60,931 bases of DNA, from positions 1 through 60,931 of the forward strand of contig MCFG01000398.1 of the NCBI GenBank assembly GCA_002104895.1, written 5' to 3'. Below are positions 1-14,058 of this stretch, one piece after another. Both the position numbers and the translations under genes were made by a program. Within the stretch, counting starts at the first letter, position 1. Each line of letters begins with the position of its first letter. A model generated the notes under the pieces. The model was not told the origin of the DNA, searched no databases, and saw nothing but the letters and a program-made list of their open reading frames with translations. The DNA is from Anaeromyces robustus (Eukaryota; Neocallimastigomycota; Neocallimastigomycetes; Neocallimastigales; Neocallimastigaceae).

Positions 1-1308
1 AATAACTTTCTCCTATACAAAAATAAAATTTATGTTCCCATTAACTGTAGATCCGCTGTTCTCAATATTTGTCATGACTCCCCTTCCGCTGGTCATTTTG
101 GAATTAAGAAAACTGCTTTTCTTGTTAATCGTGATTTTTGGTGGCATTCTATGAATATTGACATTAAAGACTACGTTCGATCTTGTGATACTTGTTGTCG
201 TTCAAAAGACTTTAGGCATAAACCTTATGGCTTCTTAAATCCTCTTGATATTCCTAATCACCCTTGGTCTTCAATTTCAATGGATTTCATAACCGATCTT
301 CCTTCCTCTAATGAATTTACTTGTATACTTGTTGTTCTCGACAGATTCACTAAAATGGGACATTTTATTCCTTTCCCTAATGTTCCCTCTGCCGAAGACA
401 CTGCTTCTGCCTTCATTAACTCTATCTTTCGTCTTCATGGACTACCAGATGAAATTCTTTCAGATAGAGGTACTCAATTCACATCAAAATTCTGGACTGC
501 AATTTGTAATTCTCTCAAAATTTCTATGAAACTGTCTTCTCCATTTCATCACCAAACGAATGGTTTGACGGAGAGGGTGAACTCCGTTATTGAACAGTTT
601 CTCAGATGTTATTCAAATTATAAAGGCACTAATTGGAATGATTATCTATCTTTAGCAGAATTCTGCTACAATAATACAGTCCAAGAATCCTTAAAACACT
701 CTCCTTTCTACGCAAACTACGGATACAACCCAAGGTTTTCTCCGGCAATCCCTAGTTCAACAGAAGTCCCTCGTGCAGAAGAATTTACAAAAAACTTATC
801 AGAATTATTTAAACAACTCAAAGAAAATTTAAACGAAGCCATAAAGAAACAAGAAAAATTCGCAAACAAACACAGAATGAAACCTCCCGAATTCAAGGTT
901 AACGACAAAGTTTGGATAAATAGTTCCCTACTAATTCGTAACAAAAATAAGAAATTAAAACCTAGAAAAATAGGACCTTACCGAATTCTGGAAAAAGTAT
1001 CTCCTGTATCCTATAAAATTGAATTCCCAAAAAATATTCGTATTTATCCGATTATCCACGTCTCCGAACTTGAACCCTTCTACGAAGATAAATTTAATAG
1101 AAAAAAGGAACCACCACCACCAATTATTATAAACGAAGAAGAAGAATACGAAGTTGAAGAAATCCTTGATAAAAGGAAACATTATGGTAAAACTCAATAC
1201 CTCATTAAATGGAAAGGTTATCCATTATCAGAAGCTTCATGGGAACCAGAATCAAATTTAAATTGTCCAGAACTACTCAAAAAATTCAATAAATCAAACA
1301 AAAAATAA
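1..1308 (+). CDS. Ty3/gypsy chromovirus pol, 3' end: integrase plus chromodomain (5' end outside window)
   Basis: The frame is open from base 1, so the ATG at 151 is internal and the polyprotein begins upstream of the window. Counting from base 1, residues 25-65 form the HHCC zinc domain of integrase (H25, H32, C62, C65). Residues about 88-195 are the rve catalytic core, with D95 in SMDFITD, D155 in LSDRGTQF and E191 in LTERVN. Exactly 35 residues lie between the last two, the classical DD35E spacing. Residues about 380-435 are a chromodomain (EVEEILDKR, YLIKWKGY, SWEPESNL), which targets integration to histone-marked chromatin and defines chromoviruses. No stop or frameshift interrupts the visible part, so this copy may be recent. 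Reverse transcriptase, RNase H and gag would lie to the left. The coding sequence is clearly less AT-rich than the DNA around it. Confidence 0.93.
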   Translation, partial: NNFLLYKNKIYVPINCRSAVLNICHDSPSAGHFGIKKTAFLVNRDFWWHSMNIDIKDYVRSCDTCCRSKDFRHKPYGFLNPLDIPNHPWSSISMDFITDLPSSNEFTCILVVLDRFTKMGHFIPFPNVPSAEDTASAFINSIFRLHGLPDEILSDRGTQFTSKFWTAICNSLKISMKLSSPFHHQTNGLTERVNSVIEQFLRCYSNYKGTNWNDYLSLAEFCYNNTVQESLKHSPFYANYGYNPRFSPAIPSSTEVPRAEEFTKNLSELFKQLKENLNEAIKKQEKFANKHRMKPPEFKVNDKVWINSSLLIRNKNKKLKPRKIGPYRILEKVSPVSYKIEFPKNIRIYPIIHVSELEPFYEDKFNRKKEPPPPIIINEEEEYEVEEILDKRKHYGKTQYLIKWKGYPLSEASWEPESNLNCPELLKKFNKSNKK

Positions 1309-1732
1309 AGAAAAAACTTAGATTTTAAAAATGAATCTTAAACACTCTATTAATTATTAATATCACTGTAAAAAAATTTAAATATTATTTACTTTATTAA
1401 TATCAAATTTATTCTATTACTATAGTCAAAATATATTTATACTTAGTTTAAAATTTAGTTAGTTTTATTACTATTAAAATATTATAACTTTATTAATATC
1501 AATATTCATGTAATTATATTATTAATATCATGTAATTTTATTATTAATATCATGTAATTCTCTATTATTATTATCAAAATTTTTATCATTATATAAATTC
1601 GAAATTTTACACAAAAATAATTTATAAATATTAATAAAATTTTTATGGTATAGTTTAGCCTAATTTTGAGATTCGTCTGGTATCCGAATCCTAGAGGAGG
1701 ACCATGTAACGAAACTCAGAATTAGTAAAATA

Positions 1733-1805
1733 GTAACCATGGTCTAGTGGTCAGACACTAGAACCATCAGGCCGAACCTCTCGGGTTCGACTCTCACTCT
1801 TTCCA
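1733..1805 (+). other. tRNA-like segment with A and B boxes inside LTR copy A
   Basis: ATGGTCTAGTGGTCAG at about 1739-1754 matches the D-arm/A-box of a tRNA-Glu-like gene, and GGGTTCGACTC at 1782-1792 matches the B-box. The boxes are about 43 bases apart, the spacing inside a real tRNA. The flanking acceptor bases do not pair and only three of five T-stem positions can pair, so this is a tRNA-derived pol III promoter-like segment and not a working tRNA gene. Confidence 0.6.
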
Positions 1806-2037
1806 ATTTTGGAAAAATTTTATTTTAAAAATTTATTATCAAAATTTTCTACACTTTTCCTTGTTGAAGAAATTACTCGAATTTAATCGATAAAATCTTA
1901 TCGATTAAATTCTAAAAGATTCTAGTTTTTCTTTTTATTTTAAATTTTATTTATCCGAGATTCATTTTAAATCAAAAAATCTAAGTTTCTAGAACTTTTA
2001 ATACTTTTTACAAACGAAAACTATTTTTCCGTAAAAA

Positions 2038-2045
2038 GTATAAAT
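2038..2045 (+). promoter_or_regulatory. TATA box of LTR copy A
   Basis: TATAAATA lies in a stretch conserved between the two LTR-like blocks (TTTTTCCGTAAAAAGTATAAATA here, TTTTTCCGCAAAAAGTATAAATA at the second). Conservation in otherwise drifting AT-rich DNA suggests it is the pol II start signal of the element. In a genome this AT-rich the motif alone would mean nothing. Confidence 0.45.
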
Positions 2046-2206
2046 ACGTGTAAAATTTCGACAAAAGAAATATTTTTTCTTAGCGTTTTTATTAACTAGT
2101 TAAATAAGTAATTCGAAATATTACACTAACTAATTAATAAATTATTATATTTTAAATTTAATAAAAATTAATAAAACATTTTATTATAAAACATATTTTT
2201 AATTAA

Positions 2207-2950
2207 CTGTGTCTTTTACCTTTCTTAGATCTTCGTGTTGTCCATTATTTCGAGTTACTCAAGCTTGCGGGCCTGTTGCTAATAAACTCCACTCAATCAT
2301 TACAAATACTCCCAAATTCATTCGTGACGAATTCTCAAAATACAAAATCTGATAAATCTTGTAAACCTCATTCTAAAAATAATAATAATCTTGATAATCA
2401 CTCTGGCAATAAATCTTTCTGTAATACTTCTTGTTTCCACTCAGAACGTACAAAATCAATTAATTCACAACCTTTGAAAAATAATAATAAACCAACTTAT
2501 GTTTCTAACTCTTGTGTACTTCCTAGAAAAAATTCTTGTAATAATCCTGTTAATCTTAGTACAAATTCTTGTAATCCTGTTAACTCTAGTAATTCTCCTT
2601 GTAACTCTGTTAATCTTAGTAACGATTCTTTTAATAATAATTCTTGTAATAATCTGAAATCTGGTAATCAATCTGTTTCCTCTGGCAATCCTAATTCTTG
2701 CTCAAAATCAAATTCTTCAAATCAACCTATTCAAAATATTAATTTTTCAAAACCCAATAATCCAATCTTTTCGAAGGAGAGTGTGAATAATAAGAATAAA
2801 TCAAATTCAAATTTTTATTCAAAATCAATTAAATACAAAAGAAAACAAAACAACAAATTTAAAGAATTTAAAGTTGATGCATACCTCCCTTATGAAGATA
2901 AACCACCTGAAAATTTACCCTGTTATTTTGTTAAAAACAAATCAAAATGA
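2207..2950 (+). CDS. Unrecognised Asn/Ser/Cys-rich ORF between two LTR-like blocks
   Basis: The frame is open from just after the stop at 2204-2206 and ends at TGA 2948-2950. There is no convincing ATG near the start: the first part reads without Met, and the usual software start is a TTG at 2276. The protein is rich in Asn, Ser, Lys and Cys, with a degenerate repeat of the form NSCN/NLSN over the middle 80 residues. The C-terminal third is basic (YKRKQNNKFKEF) and ends in a more ordinary stretch (VDAYLPYEDKPPENLPCYF). No CCHC knuckle, protease or other domain was recognised. Its place between two LTR-like blocks suggests the internal region of a short non-autonomous or deleted retroelement, perhaps gag-derived, but this is inference. 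It could also be a chance frame in decayed element DNA. Confidence 0.4.
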   Translation: MCLLPFLDLRVVHYFELLKLAGLLLINSTQSLQILPNSFVTNSQNTKSDKSCKPHSKNNNNLDNHSGNKSFCNTSCFHSERTKSINSQPLKNNNKPTYVSNSCVLPRKNSCNNPVNLSTNSCNPVNSSNSPCNSVNLSNDSFNNNSCNNLKSGNQSVSSGNPNSCSKSNSSNQPIQNINFSKPNNPIFSKESVNNKNKSNSNFYSKSIKYKRKQNNKFKEFKVDAYLPYEDKPPENLPCYFVKNKSK

Positions 2951-3297
2951 AAAAGAAAAACTTAAATAATGAATCTCAATTATTAAATTTATTTTATCAA
3001 TATTTTATTAATATCAAACTTATTATTATTATTTAGTCTAAAATCTTAGTTTAGTTTAGTTTAGTTTAGTTTAGCTTATTATTATTATTAATATCATGTA
3101 AACTTTATTAATATTCATGTATTTTATTAATATTCATGTATTTTTATTAATATCAAATTATATTATTTTTACACCTATATAGTATAGTTTAAAATTTAGT
3201 TAAAAAATTTTTTAGTATAGTTTAGCCTAGTTTTAAGATTCGTCTGGTATCCGAATCCTGAAGGAGGACCATGTAACGAATCCCTCAATTAGTAAAA

Positions 3298-3370
3298 TAG
3301 TAACCATGGTCTAGTGGTTAGTAACTATGACCATCTGGGCGAACACTCTGGGTTCGACTCACACCTTGTT
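3298..3370 (+). other. tRNA-like segment with A and B boxes inside LTR copy B
   Basis: This repeats the layout of copy A: CATGGTCTAGTGGTTAG (about 3305-3321) is nearly a perfect tRNA-Glu D-arm, and GGGTTCGACTC (3350-3360) is a B-box. The bases between the boxes have diverged from copy A, while both boxes are kept. That is the pattern expected if the boxes, not the tRNA fold, are what matters. Confidence 0.6.
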
Positions 3371-3625
3371 CCAAATTTTATAAAAATTTTATTTTAAATT
3401 TATTTATTATAAATTTCTGTATTTTATTCTGTATTTGTTTCTGTATTTTATTTCTGTATTTCTTTATAGAATTACATGGAATAGAATTAGAAACTTTAAG
3501 AAAAAATTATATAATATTTCTTTATTTTTCTATGAGATTCATTTTATAACAAAATATCTTAGTTTCTAGCAATTTTTATTATTTTTTATGAACTTTTATT
3601 TTTAAAACTATTTTTCCGCAAAAAG

Positions 3626-3633
3626 TATAAATA
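3626..3633 (+). promoter_or_regulatory. TATA box of LTR copy B
   Basis: TATAAATA within TTCCGCAAAAAGTATAAATA, the counterpart of the site at 2038 in copy A. Support is the conservation between the two copies. Confidence 0.45.
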
Positions 3634-3954
3634 GGTGTAAAACTTTTAGTTAAAATATTTTTCTTTGTGCTTTTATTCTTTTATAACTTTATATATATTA
3701 GTAATAATTAATTCATAAGTAGTTCGAAATACTACAAAGATTAGTTATTATTAATTTTTAATAATTAATAAAACTATATTTTAATATAACATATTTTAAA
3801 TAAAAATAAAATAAAACTTAAAACTAAATCTTACTAATATATATATCTCGACACCGACCTTTCAGGTTAACAAAGGAAAGGTGTTCTGATATTGCAATAA
3901 GTATCTTTTATTTTAAATTTTATTTTGTTTGTGTTTACTTCAGATTTTGGTGTC

Positions 3955-3989
3955 AATTGTAATATTGGAACTACCGTTCCGTTACAATT
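3955..3989. repeat. Hairpin at the left edge of the large palindrome
   Basis: AATTGTAA (3955-3962) pairs with TTACAATT (3982-3989), and GGAAC (3967-3971) pairs with GTTCC (3976-3980), giving a stem with a small internal loop. It contains rare GC pairs in AT-rich DNA and abuts the outer end of the ~1 kb inverted repeat. Confidence 0.5.
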
Positions 3990-4998
3990 CTAAAGTTTAT
4001 ATTATTTTTTTATATTTATTATTTGTTATCGTCTTTTTAATAAAAATACATATATAATACTGTTATATTATTTATTATATATTATATTTATTATTATTCA
4101 TTTATAAAAAAAAATTTAATAAATATATTTAATTTTATAATGAATTTTTATTTTATTTTTTATTTTTTTTTTTATTTTTTTTTTTATTTTTTTTTTTTAG
4201 TAATAAAAAAAAAAATTTATTTATTAGTTTTATTCTATTCATTTATTTATATATTTTTTTTTATTTATTTATTTAATTTTTTTTAATTATATATTATTTT
4301 ATTTCATAACGTGGCTTTTATAATTTGTGTTAAAAAATTTTTCATTTTTTTATTTGTTTTTTATGCGCCTCATTGCAAAAATTTAATATGCGCCCCATAT
4401 CGTATTGCGAAATGCAACATTGCGAAATGCAACACATTCAAATAAATTATATATATACAAAATAAATTAACAATTACGAAATACATTGCCGAAATGCACA
4501 CTTCCCATGCAACACATTTATATTAAATGAATGTGTTGCATTTCGCAATGTTGCATTTCGCAATGTTGCATTTCGCAATATGATATGGGGCGCATATTAA
4601 ATTTTTGCAATGAGGCGCATAAAAAACAAATAAAAAAATGAAAAATTTTTTAACACAAATTATGAAAGCCACGTTATGAAATAAAATAAAATAGAATTTA
4701 AAAAAATTAAATAAATAAATAAAAAATATATATATAAATAAATGAATAGAAAATAAATAAATAAATAAATATTTCTTTTTTTATTAATTATTTAATTACA
4801 AAAAAAAAAAGTAAAAAAATTAAAAAAAAAAAAAAAAATTTATTTTAAAATTAAATATATTTATATTATTTTTTTGATAAATGAATAATAATAAATAAAA
4901 TAAAAAGATAATAAATAATATAACAGTATTATATATGTATTTTTATTAAAAAGACGATAACAAATAATAAATAAAAAAATAATATAAATTTTAGAATA
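3987..4998. repeat. Large imperfect palindrome (~0.45 kb arms)
   Basis: The left arm is about 3987-4440 and the right arm about 4528-4998. Landmarks mirrored in order are: TTATCGTCTTTTTAATAAAAATACATATATAA with GTATTTTTATTAAAAAGACGATAA; CATAACGTGGCTTTTATAATTTGTGTT with AACACAAATTATGAAAGCCACGTTATG; GCGCCTCATTGCAAAAATTTAATATGCGCCCCAT with its complement; and tandem ATTGCGAAATGCAAC with GTTGCATTTCGCAAT (two units left, three right). The centre is near 4485. The arms look like the long terminal inverted repeats of a MULE/foldback DNA element with almost no interior, or two head-to-head copies of one repeat. No coding capacity was seen. Confidence 0.75.
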
Positions 4999-5490
4999 AA
5001 GAAAAGAAACAAATAAATAAATATTTTTTTATAAATTACTTATTTACAAAAAAAAATATAAAATATAAAAATTCATTATAAAATTAAATATTTTTATAAA
5101 ATTTTTTTGATTTGAAATATTAAAAGAAATATTCAATATTATTAAAATATTAAATAAAAATTACAATTAAATAAAAAAAATATTCAAAAAATATTCAATA
5201 TTATTAAAATATTAAATAAAAAAATATTGAAGAAATATTCAATATCATTAAATAAAAAAAATAAATAAAATATTATTAAAATACTAAAAAAATATTCAAT
5301 ATTAAAAAAAAATATTTAATATTATTAAAACATTAAATAAAAAAATATTATTAAATAAAAAAAAAATTATTAAATAAAAAAAAAATATTATATAATTCTT
5401 TATATTATATTTTTATTTATTTAATTATTTATACAATTATGCGCCCCATTGCGAAATGCAACATTGCGAAATGCAACATTGCGAAATGCA
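4781..5490 (+). repeat. Direct repeat unit, copy 1 (~0.8 kb period)
   Basis: The unit runs from the TTATTAATTA-TTACAAAA edge, through AACAGTATTATATATG (4922) and AAAGACGATAACAAATAATAAATA, across a stretch of short ATATTCAATATTATTAAA units, to AATTCTTTATATTATATTTTTATTTATTT (5394) and GCGCCCCATTGCGAAATGCAACATTGCGAAATGCAAC. The same order recurs in copy 2, offset by 815-890 bases. It overlaps the outer part of the right palindrome arm. Confidence 0.7.
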
Positions 5491-5496
5491 ACTCTC

Positions 5497-6410
5497 CCAT
5501 TTTTTTATTTGTTTTTTATGCGCCTCATTGCAAAAATTTAATATGCGCCCCATATCATATTGCGAAATGCAACATTGCGAAATGCAACACATTCATTTCT
5601 TTTCTTATTAATTACTTACAAAAAAAAAATAAAGTAAAAAAATTAAAAAAAATAATTATTATAAAATTAAATATATTTATATTATTTTTTTGATAAATGA
5701 ATAATAATAAATAAAATAAAAGATAATAAATAATATAACAGTATTATATATGTATTTTTATTAAAAAGACGATAACAAATAATAAATAAAAAAAATAATA
5801 TAAATTTTAGAATAAAGAAAAGAAACAAATAAATAAATATTTTTTTATTAATTACTTATTTACAAAAAAAAATATAAAAATAAAAATTAATTATAAAATT
5901 AAATATTTTTATAAAATTTTTTTGATTTGAAATATTAAAAAAAAATTCAATATTATTAAAATATTAAATAAAAAATATAATTATAAAAAAAAATATTCAA
6001 AAAATATTCAATATTATTAAATTATTAAATAAAAAAAATATTCAAAAAATATTCAATATTAATTAAATAAAAAAATAATGAAGAAATATTCAATATCATT
6101 AAATAAAAAAAAATAAATAAAATATTATTAAAATACTAAAAAAATATTCAATATCATTAAATAAAAAAAATAAATAAAATATTAAAATACTAAAAAAAAT
6201 TCAATATTAAAAAAATATTTAATATTATTAAATCATTAAATAAATATATTATTAACTAAAAAAAATATTATTAAATAAATAATTCTTTATATTATATTTT
6301 TATTTATTTAATTATTTATACAATTATGCGCCCCATTGCGAAATGCAACATTGCGAATTGCAACCTACAAATCTTTGTCGTGCGCCCCATTGCGAAATGC
6401 AACTCTCCCA
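5497..6410 (+). repeat. Direct repeat unit, copy 2, with an inner-arm fragment at its start
   Basis: Bases 5508-5592 repeat the inner left palindrome arm (TTTTTTATGCGCCTCATTGC through tandem ATTGCGAAATGCAAC and ACACATTC). The sequence then passes straight into the copy 1 unit: AACAGTATTATATATG near 5736, the ATATTCAATATT stretch, and AATTCTTTATATT at 6281 with GCGCCCCATTGCGAAATGC after it. This looks like a derivative in which the palindrome centre was removed. Short ORFs within it are repeat translations. Confidence 0.65.
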
Positions 6411-6515
6411 TATTTTTATTTATTTATTTAATTTTTTTAATTATATAGGGAGTTGCATGGGAGAAGTGCATTTCGGAATCGTGCATTTCGGAATCGTACA
6501 TTATTGTATGTGGCT
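6320..6515. repeat. CGAAATGCA motif cluster flanking the transposase relic
   Basis: Forward copies sit near 6328-6410 (GCGCCCCATTGCGAAATGCAAC, GTGCGCCCCATTGCGAAATGCAACTCTCCCAT) and inverted ones at about 6455-6510 (GGGAGAAGTGCATTTCGGAATC repeated, GTGCATTTCGGAATCG). After it, TGTGGCTTGATGATAAAATATTTTATAGCCACA is an inverted repeat near 6508-6542. The cluster lies about 200 bases before the MULE-like coding relic. Confidence 0.6.
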
Positions 6516-6726
6516 TGATGATAAAATATTTTATAGCCACATTTATCAAAAATAAATAAATAAATAAATATATAAATAACTAAATAAAATCTAAATAATA
6601 TTTTATTAATAATCTTTTAAATAATATTTTGTTAAAAATTGTATGTAAAAAAGGACTTGGTCTGTTGTCATTAAATAAATAAAACTATTATATTTTAAAA
6701 ATAATTATTTACATAAATATAATACT

Positions 6727-7069
6727 AATAATTGGAATTATTATAAGAATATAGAGCATATAACAAATAATGCTTCAGAATCTTTTAATAATTACTTAAA
6801 TAATTTATTTCCAAAAAAACCTTCATTTTTTTAAATTAATTTATAAATTAAAAAAAGAAGAATCCTTATCCTACAATGATTACGAAAGGAGAATTAATGG
6901 AATCTGGAGGAAAAAACAAAAAATAATTAGAAAAACTGATGAAATAAAAAATATAATTGAAAATTATAAATATATGGAAAAAGATTATATTTATAATGGA
7001 TATGATAGAAAAGATATTGTTGAATTATGGTATAATTGCTTAATTGATTTAAATAATAAAAAATACTAA
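6727..7069 (+). pseudogene. MULE/FLYWCH-type transposase C-terminal fragment, one frameshift
   Basis: The conceptual translation reads NIEHITNNASESFNNYLN, LFPKKPSFF, then after a frameshift in a T run near 6830 continues LIYKLKKEESLSYNDYERR to a stop at 7067-7069. The (T)NNxxESFNxxLN pattern followed by a KPSFF(K)LIxxLKxEE stretch is typical of the C-terminal end of MULE-type transposases and FLYWCH-associated proteins. Only the last ~110 codons remain; the DDE core is absent. It lies among CGAAATGCA-motif repeats, so it may be the last coding trace of the element that supplied those repeats. The family assignment is from pattern memory without a search. Confidence 0.5.
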
Positions 7070-9600
7070 TTTTTTATTATAAACTAGTATTTTTCTAACC
7101 TTTTTAAATTATATGTTATGCTTAATTATTGTTCTTGTAACAATATAAGGAAATAAAATTACTTTAAGATTTTTTTTAGCTAGTTTTTAGCTAAATTATA
7201 TCTAAAACTGATCTATTTAACTATAATTAAAATATAATTAATATCAATATCAAAATTTTTAGTATAAAAATATTATTAATATCAATATCAAAATTTTTAA
7301 TATAAATATATTATTATTAATATCAATATCAAATTTTTTAGTATAAAAATATTATCAATATCAATGTCAATTTTATTTAGTAAAAATAATAATATTAATT
7401 ATTAATTATGTTTAAAAAATCATTAAATAAATATTTTTTTATTTTTTATTATTTTATTAAAATTTTAGTTATTATTATTACAATTTAATAATAAAATAAA
7501 TTAAAATATTTTATATAAATAATTTTAAATATAAATGAAAAATATTATAAAATATTAAATAAAATAAAAGACTTTGAAAAAATATGATTTTTGTTTGTTT
7601 GTAAAAGTTAATGAATAACTTGAATCTTTCTTTTTTAAATTTTTTTTGTATTCTTTTGTATTTTTTTTTCAATTCTTTGATTTTATTATAATTTTTTTAA
7701 TTATTTTTATTTCATTTTATTTCATTTTTTAATTTGTAATTATTAATTATAATTTTTAATTATTATTTATTTATTTATTCATTTATTTAATATATAAAAT
7801 TTCATGCGCCACAGATTCCGAAATGCACGATTGCGAAATGCACCACATTCGATGGAGGTGCATTTCGAAAATTTGTATTTCGAAAACTTGTATTTCGTAA
7901 AAGTGCATTTCGGAAAAAATGGCGTATTATAATGTAATAAATAAATAAATTAATAAATAAATTATAAAATAAATAAATTTTAAAGTAAATAAATTATTAA
8001 ATAATAATAAATAAATTAATAATAAAAAATTAATAAGAATAAATAAATAATAAATAAATTAATAAATAAAATAAATAATAAATAAATAAAATTAAATAAA
8101 AAATAAATTTAATTATAAATTAATCAATATTATAAATATAAAAGTATTTATTATTAAAAATATTTAAAATCATATTAATTGATACTTAAATTAATCATTT
8201 TTATACGATTTTAATATTCTAATATAAATTTCTTATTTATTTTTAATTCTTGAAATTTTATTCTTCTCTTTTAATAACGTATTAGTATATTTAATAATTA
8301 ACAATTGAAATATGCTGTTAATTATTATTATTAATCATAAATTAGCGAATAATTTTTTATTTTATTATTATATATTAAAATATAATTGTGTATATTTTAT
8401 ATTTTTGAATAAAACTTTAAAGTATAAATTATTAATAAAAAAATAAATTAAGATATCAATATCAAAATCATATATATTTTAACAGTATTTTATTTAAAAA
8501 TGTTTTCGAAATACAAATTTTCGAAATGCACCACCATCGCAAAATACAACACTCTAATAAATAATAATAATTATGTTAGGCATTCTTATTAATACCTTTA
8601 TAATAAAAAATAAAATAAAAAGAGTAAATATTTTTTTAATGATTAAAAAATAAAATAAAACAAAATAAAAAATAAAAAAACATTTTTTTAAAAAAAATTA
8701 ATAATAAAATAAATAAATAAAATAATAAATAAAGAAATAATAAATAATTAATAATTAAATAAATGTTTTATTTTTAAATATATAAAAAAAAGAATATGTT
8801 TTTTTTTAAATATAAAAAAAAAAGAAAATATTTTTTTTTATATTAAAATTTTTTTTTATTTTTTATTTTGGTTTATTTTATTTTTTAATGCTTAAAAATA
8901 AAATGTTTACTTATTTTTATTTTATTCTTTAATGTTTAAAAAATAAAATGTTTATTTATTTTTATTTTATTTTTTAATGTTTAAAAAAAAATATTTTCTT
9001 TTTTTTTATATTTAAAAAAATAAAACATTTATTTAATTATTAATTATTTATTATTTCTTTATTTATTATTTTTATTTATTTATTTTATTATTAATTTTTT
9101 TTAAAAAAAATGTTTTTTTATTTTTTTTTTAATTTATTCGCCAAAATTTTGGTGGCTTTTATATTTACGTCATAAAATATCAACACAATTATTATTAACG
9201 CCATAAATTAAATATATGGCTTTAAAAAATTGTAGAAATAAGCCACAAAACAATGACACAATTGCATGTACGCCCCACGTAATTATACGTGACTTAAAAA
9301 TTTTTACAAATTGCAACTTTATTTATTTAATTAATTATTATTTATTTATTAAATTTTTAATGAAATTAAGTGGCTTTAAATAAAAAATATTCAAGCCATC
9401 TTACGAAATACAAATTTTCGAAATGCAACTCTCCCAAATAAATTAATAAAATAAATAAATTATAAAATAAATAAATTATACAAATTTTCGAAATGCAACT
9501 CTCCCCATATTTCATAATATGTAATAGCATATTAAAGAATTATTAATTAATATTGCACCTTTCCTTGTTTTAGTAAAAATTAAAAAATTCTTTACTTACA
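7070..9600. repeat. Gene-free AT-rich repeat field with scattered CGAAATGCA clusters
   Basis: No coding region was seen. Islands of the motif stand out from near-pure A/T: 7804-7925 (ATGCGCCACAGATTCCGAAATGC, GGTGCATTTCGAAAATTTG, GTGCATTTCGGAAAA), 8500-8555 (ATACAAATTTTCGAAATGCACC), 9400-9432 and 9478-9506 (both ACAAATTTTCGAAATGCAACTCTCCC). Bases 9130-9310 hold GTGGCTTTTATATTTACG, GCCATAAATTAAATATATGGC and GCCCCACGTAATTATACGTG, each a short palindrome. Bases 7200-7380 contain four imperfect copies of a TATTATTAATATCAATATCAAAATTTTTAGTATAAA unit. Confidence 0.6.
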
Positions 9601-9614
9601 AAATTATACCAATA

Positions 9615-14058
<4,444 letters not shown>

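Larger units (their letters stand above)
1309..2206 (+). repeat. LTR-like block, copy A
   Basis: This block directly follows the pol stop codon, where a 3' LTR is expected. It shares an ordered set of landmarks with the block at 2951-3850. These are an AAAACTTA...AATGAATCT start, repeated TTATTAATATCA, a conserved stretch from about 1650 (TAGTTTAGCCTA, GATTCGTCTGGTATCCGAATCCT, GAGGACCATGTAACGAA), a tRNA-like segment, and a promoter-like TTTTTCCGTAAAAAGTATAAATA with TATAAATA at 2038-2045. A TTCGAAATATTACA tail follows. Exact ends are not resolved and no clean TG...CA termini or primer-binding site could be fixed. The pairing with copy B and the position after integrase make an LTR the best reading. 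Confidence 0.6.
2951..3850 (+). repeat. LTR-like block, copy B
   Basis: This is the second copy of the block after integrase. It follows the ORF stop and carries the same landmarks in the same order: AAAACTTAAATAATGAATCT, TTATTAATATCA repeats, GATTCGTCTGGTATCCGAATCCT and GAGGACCATGTAACGAA near 3238-3280. A tRNA-like segment (3301-3370), TATAAATA at 3626-3633 and a TTCGAAATACTACA tail follow. A run of four to five GTTTA/TTTAG units near 3045-3075 is private to this copy. Differences are spread throughout, so the copies are not freshly duplicated. The right edge is placed near 3850, before the GC-richer stretch at 3847-3895. Confidence 0.6.

Noticed and set aside
1733-3370. Two functional tRNA genes
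   Set aside because: A and B boxes are good but acceptor and T stems do not pair and no clear anticodon arm forms; treated as tRNA-like segments within LTRs.
5439-6555. ORFs of 84 and 70 residues with repeated AKCNI or HFGIVHFGIV
   Set aside because: They translate tandem GCGAAATGCAAC-type repeat units.
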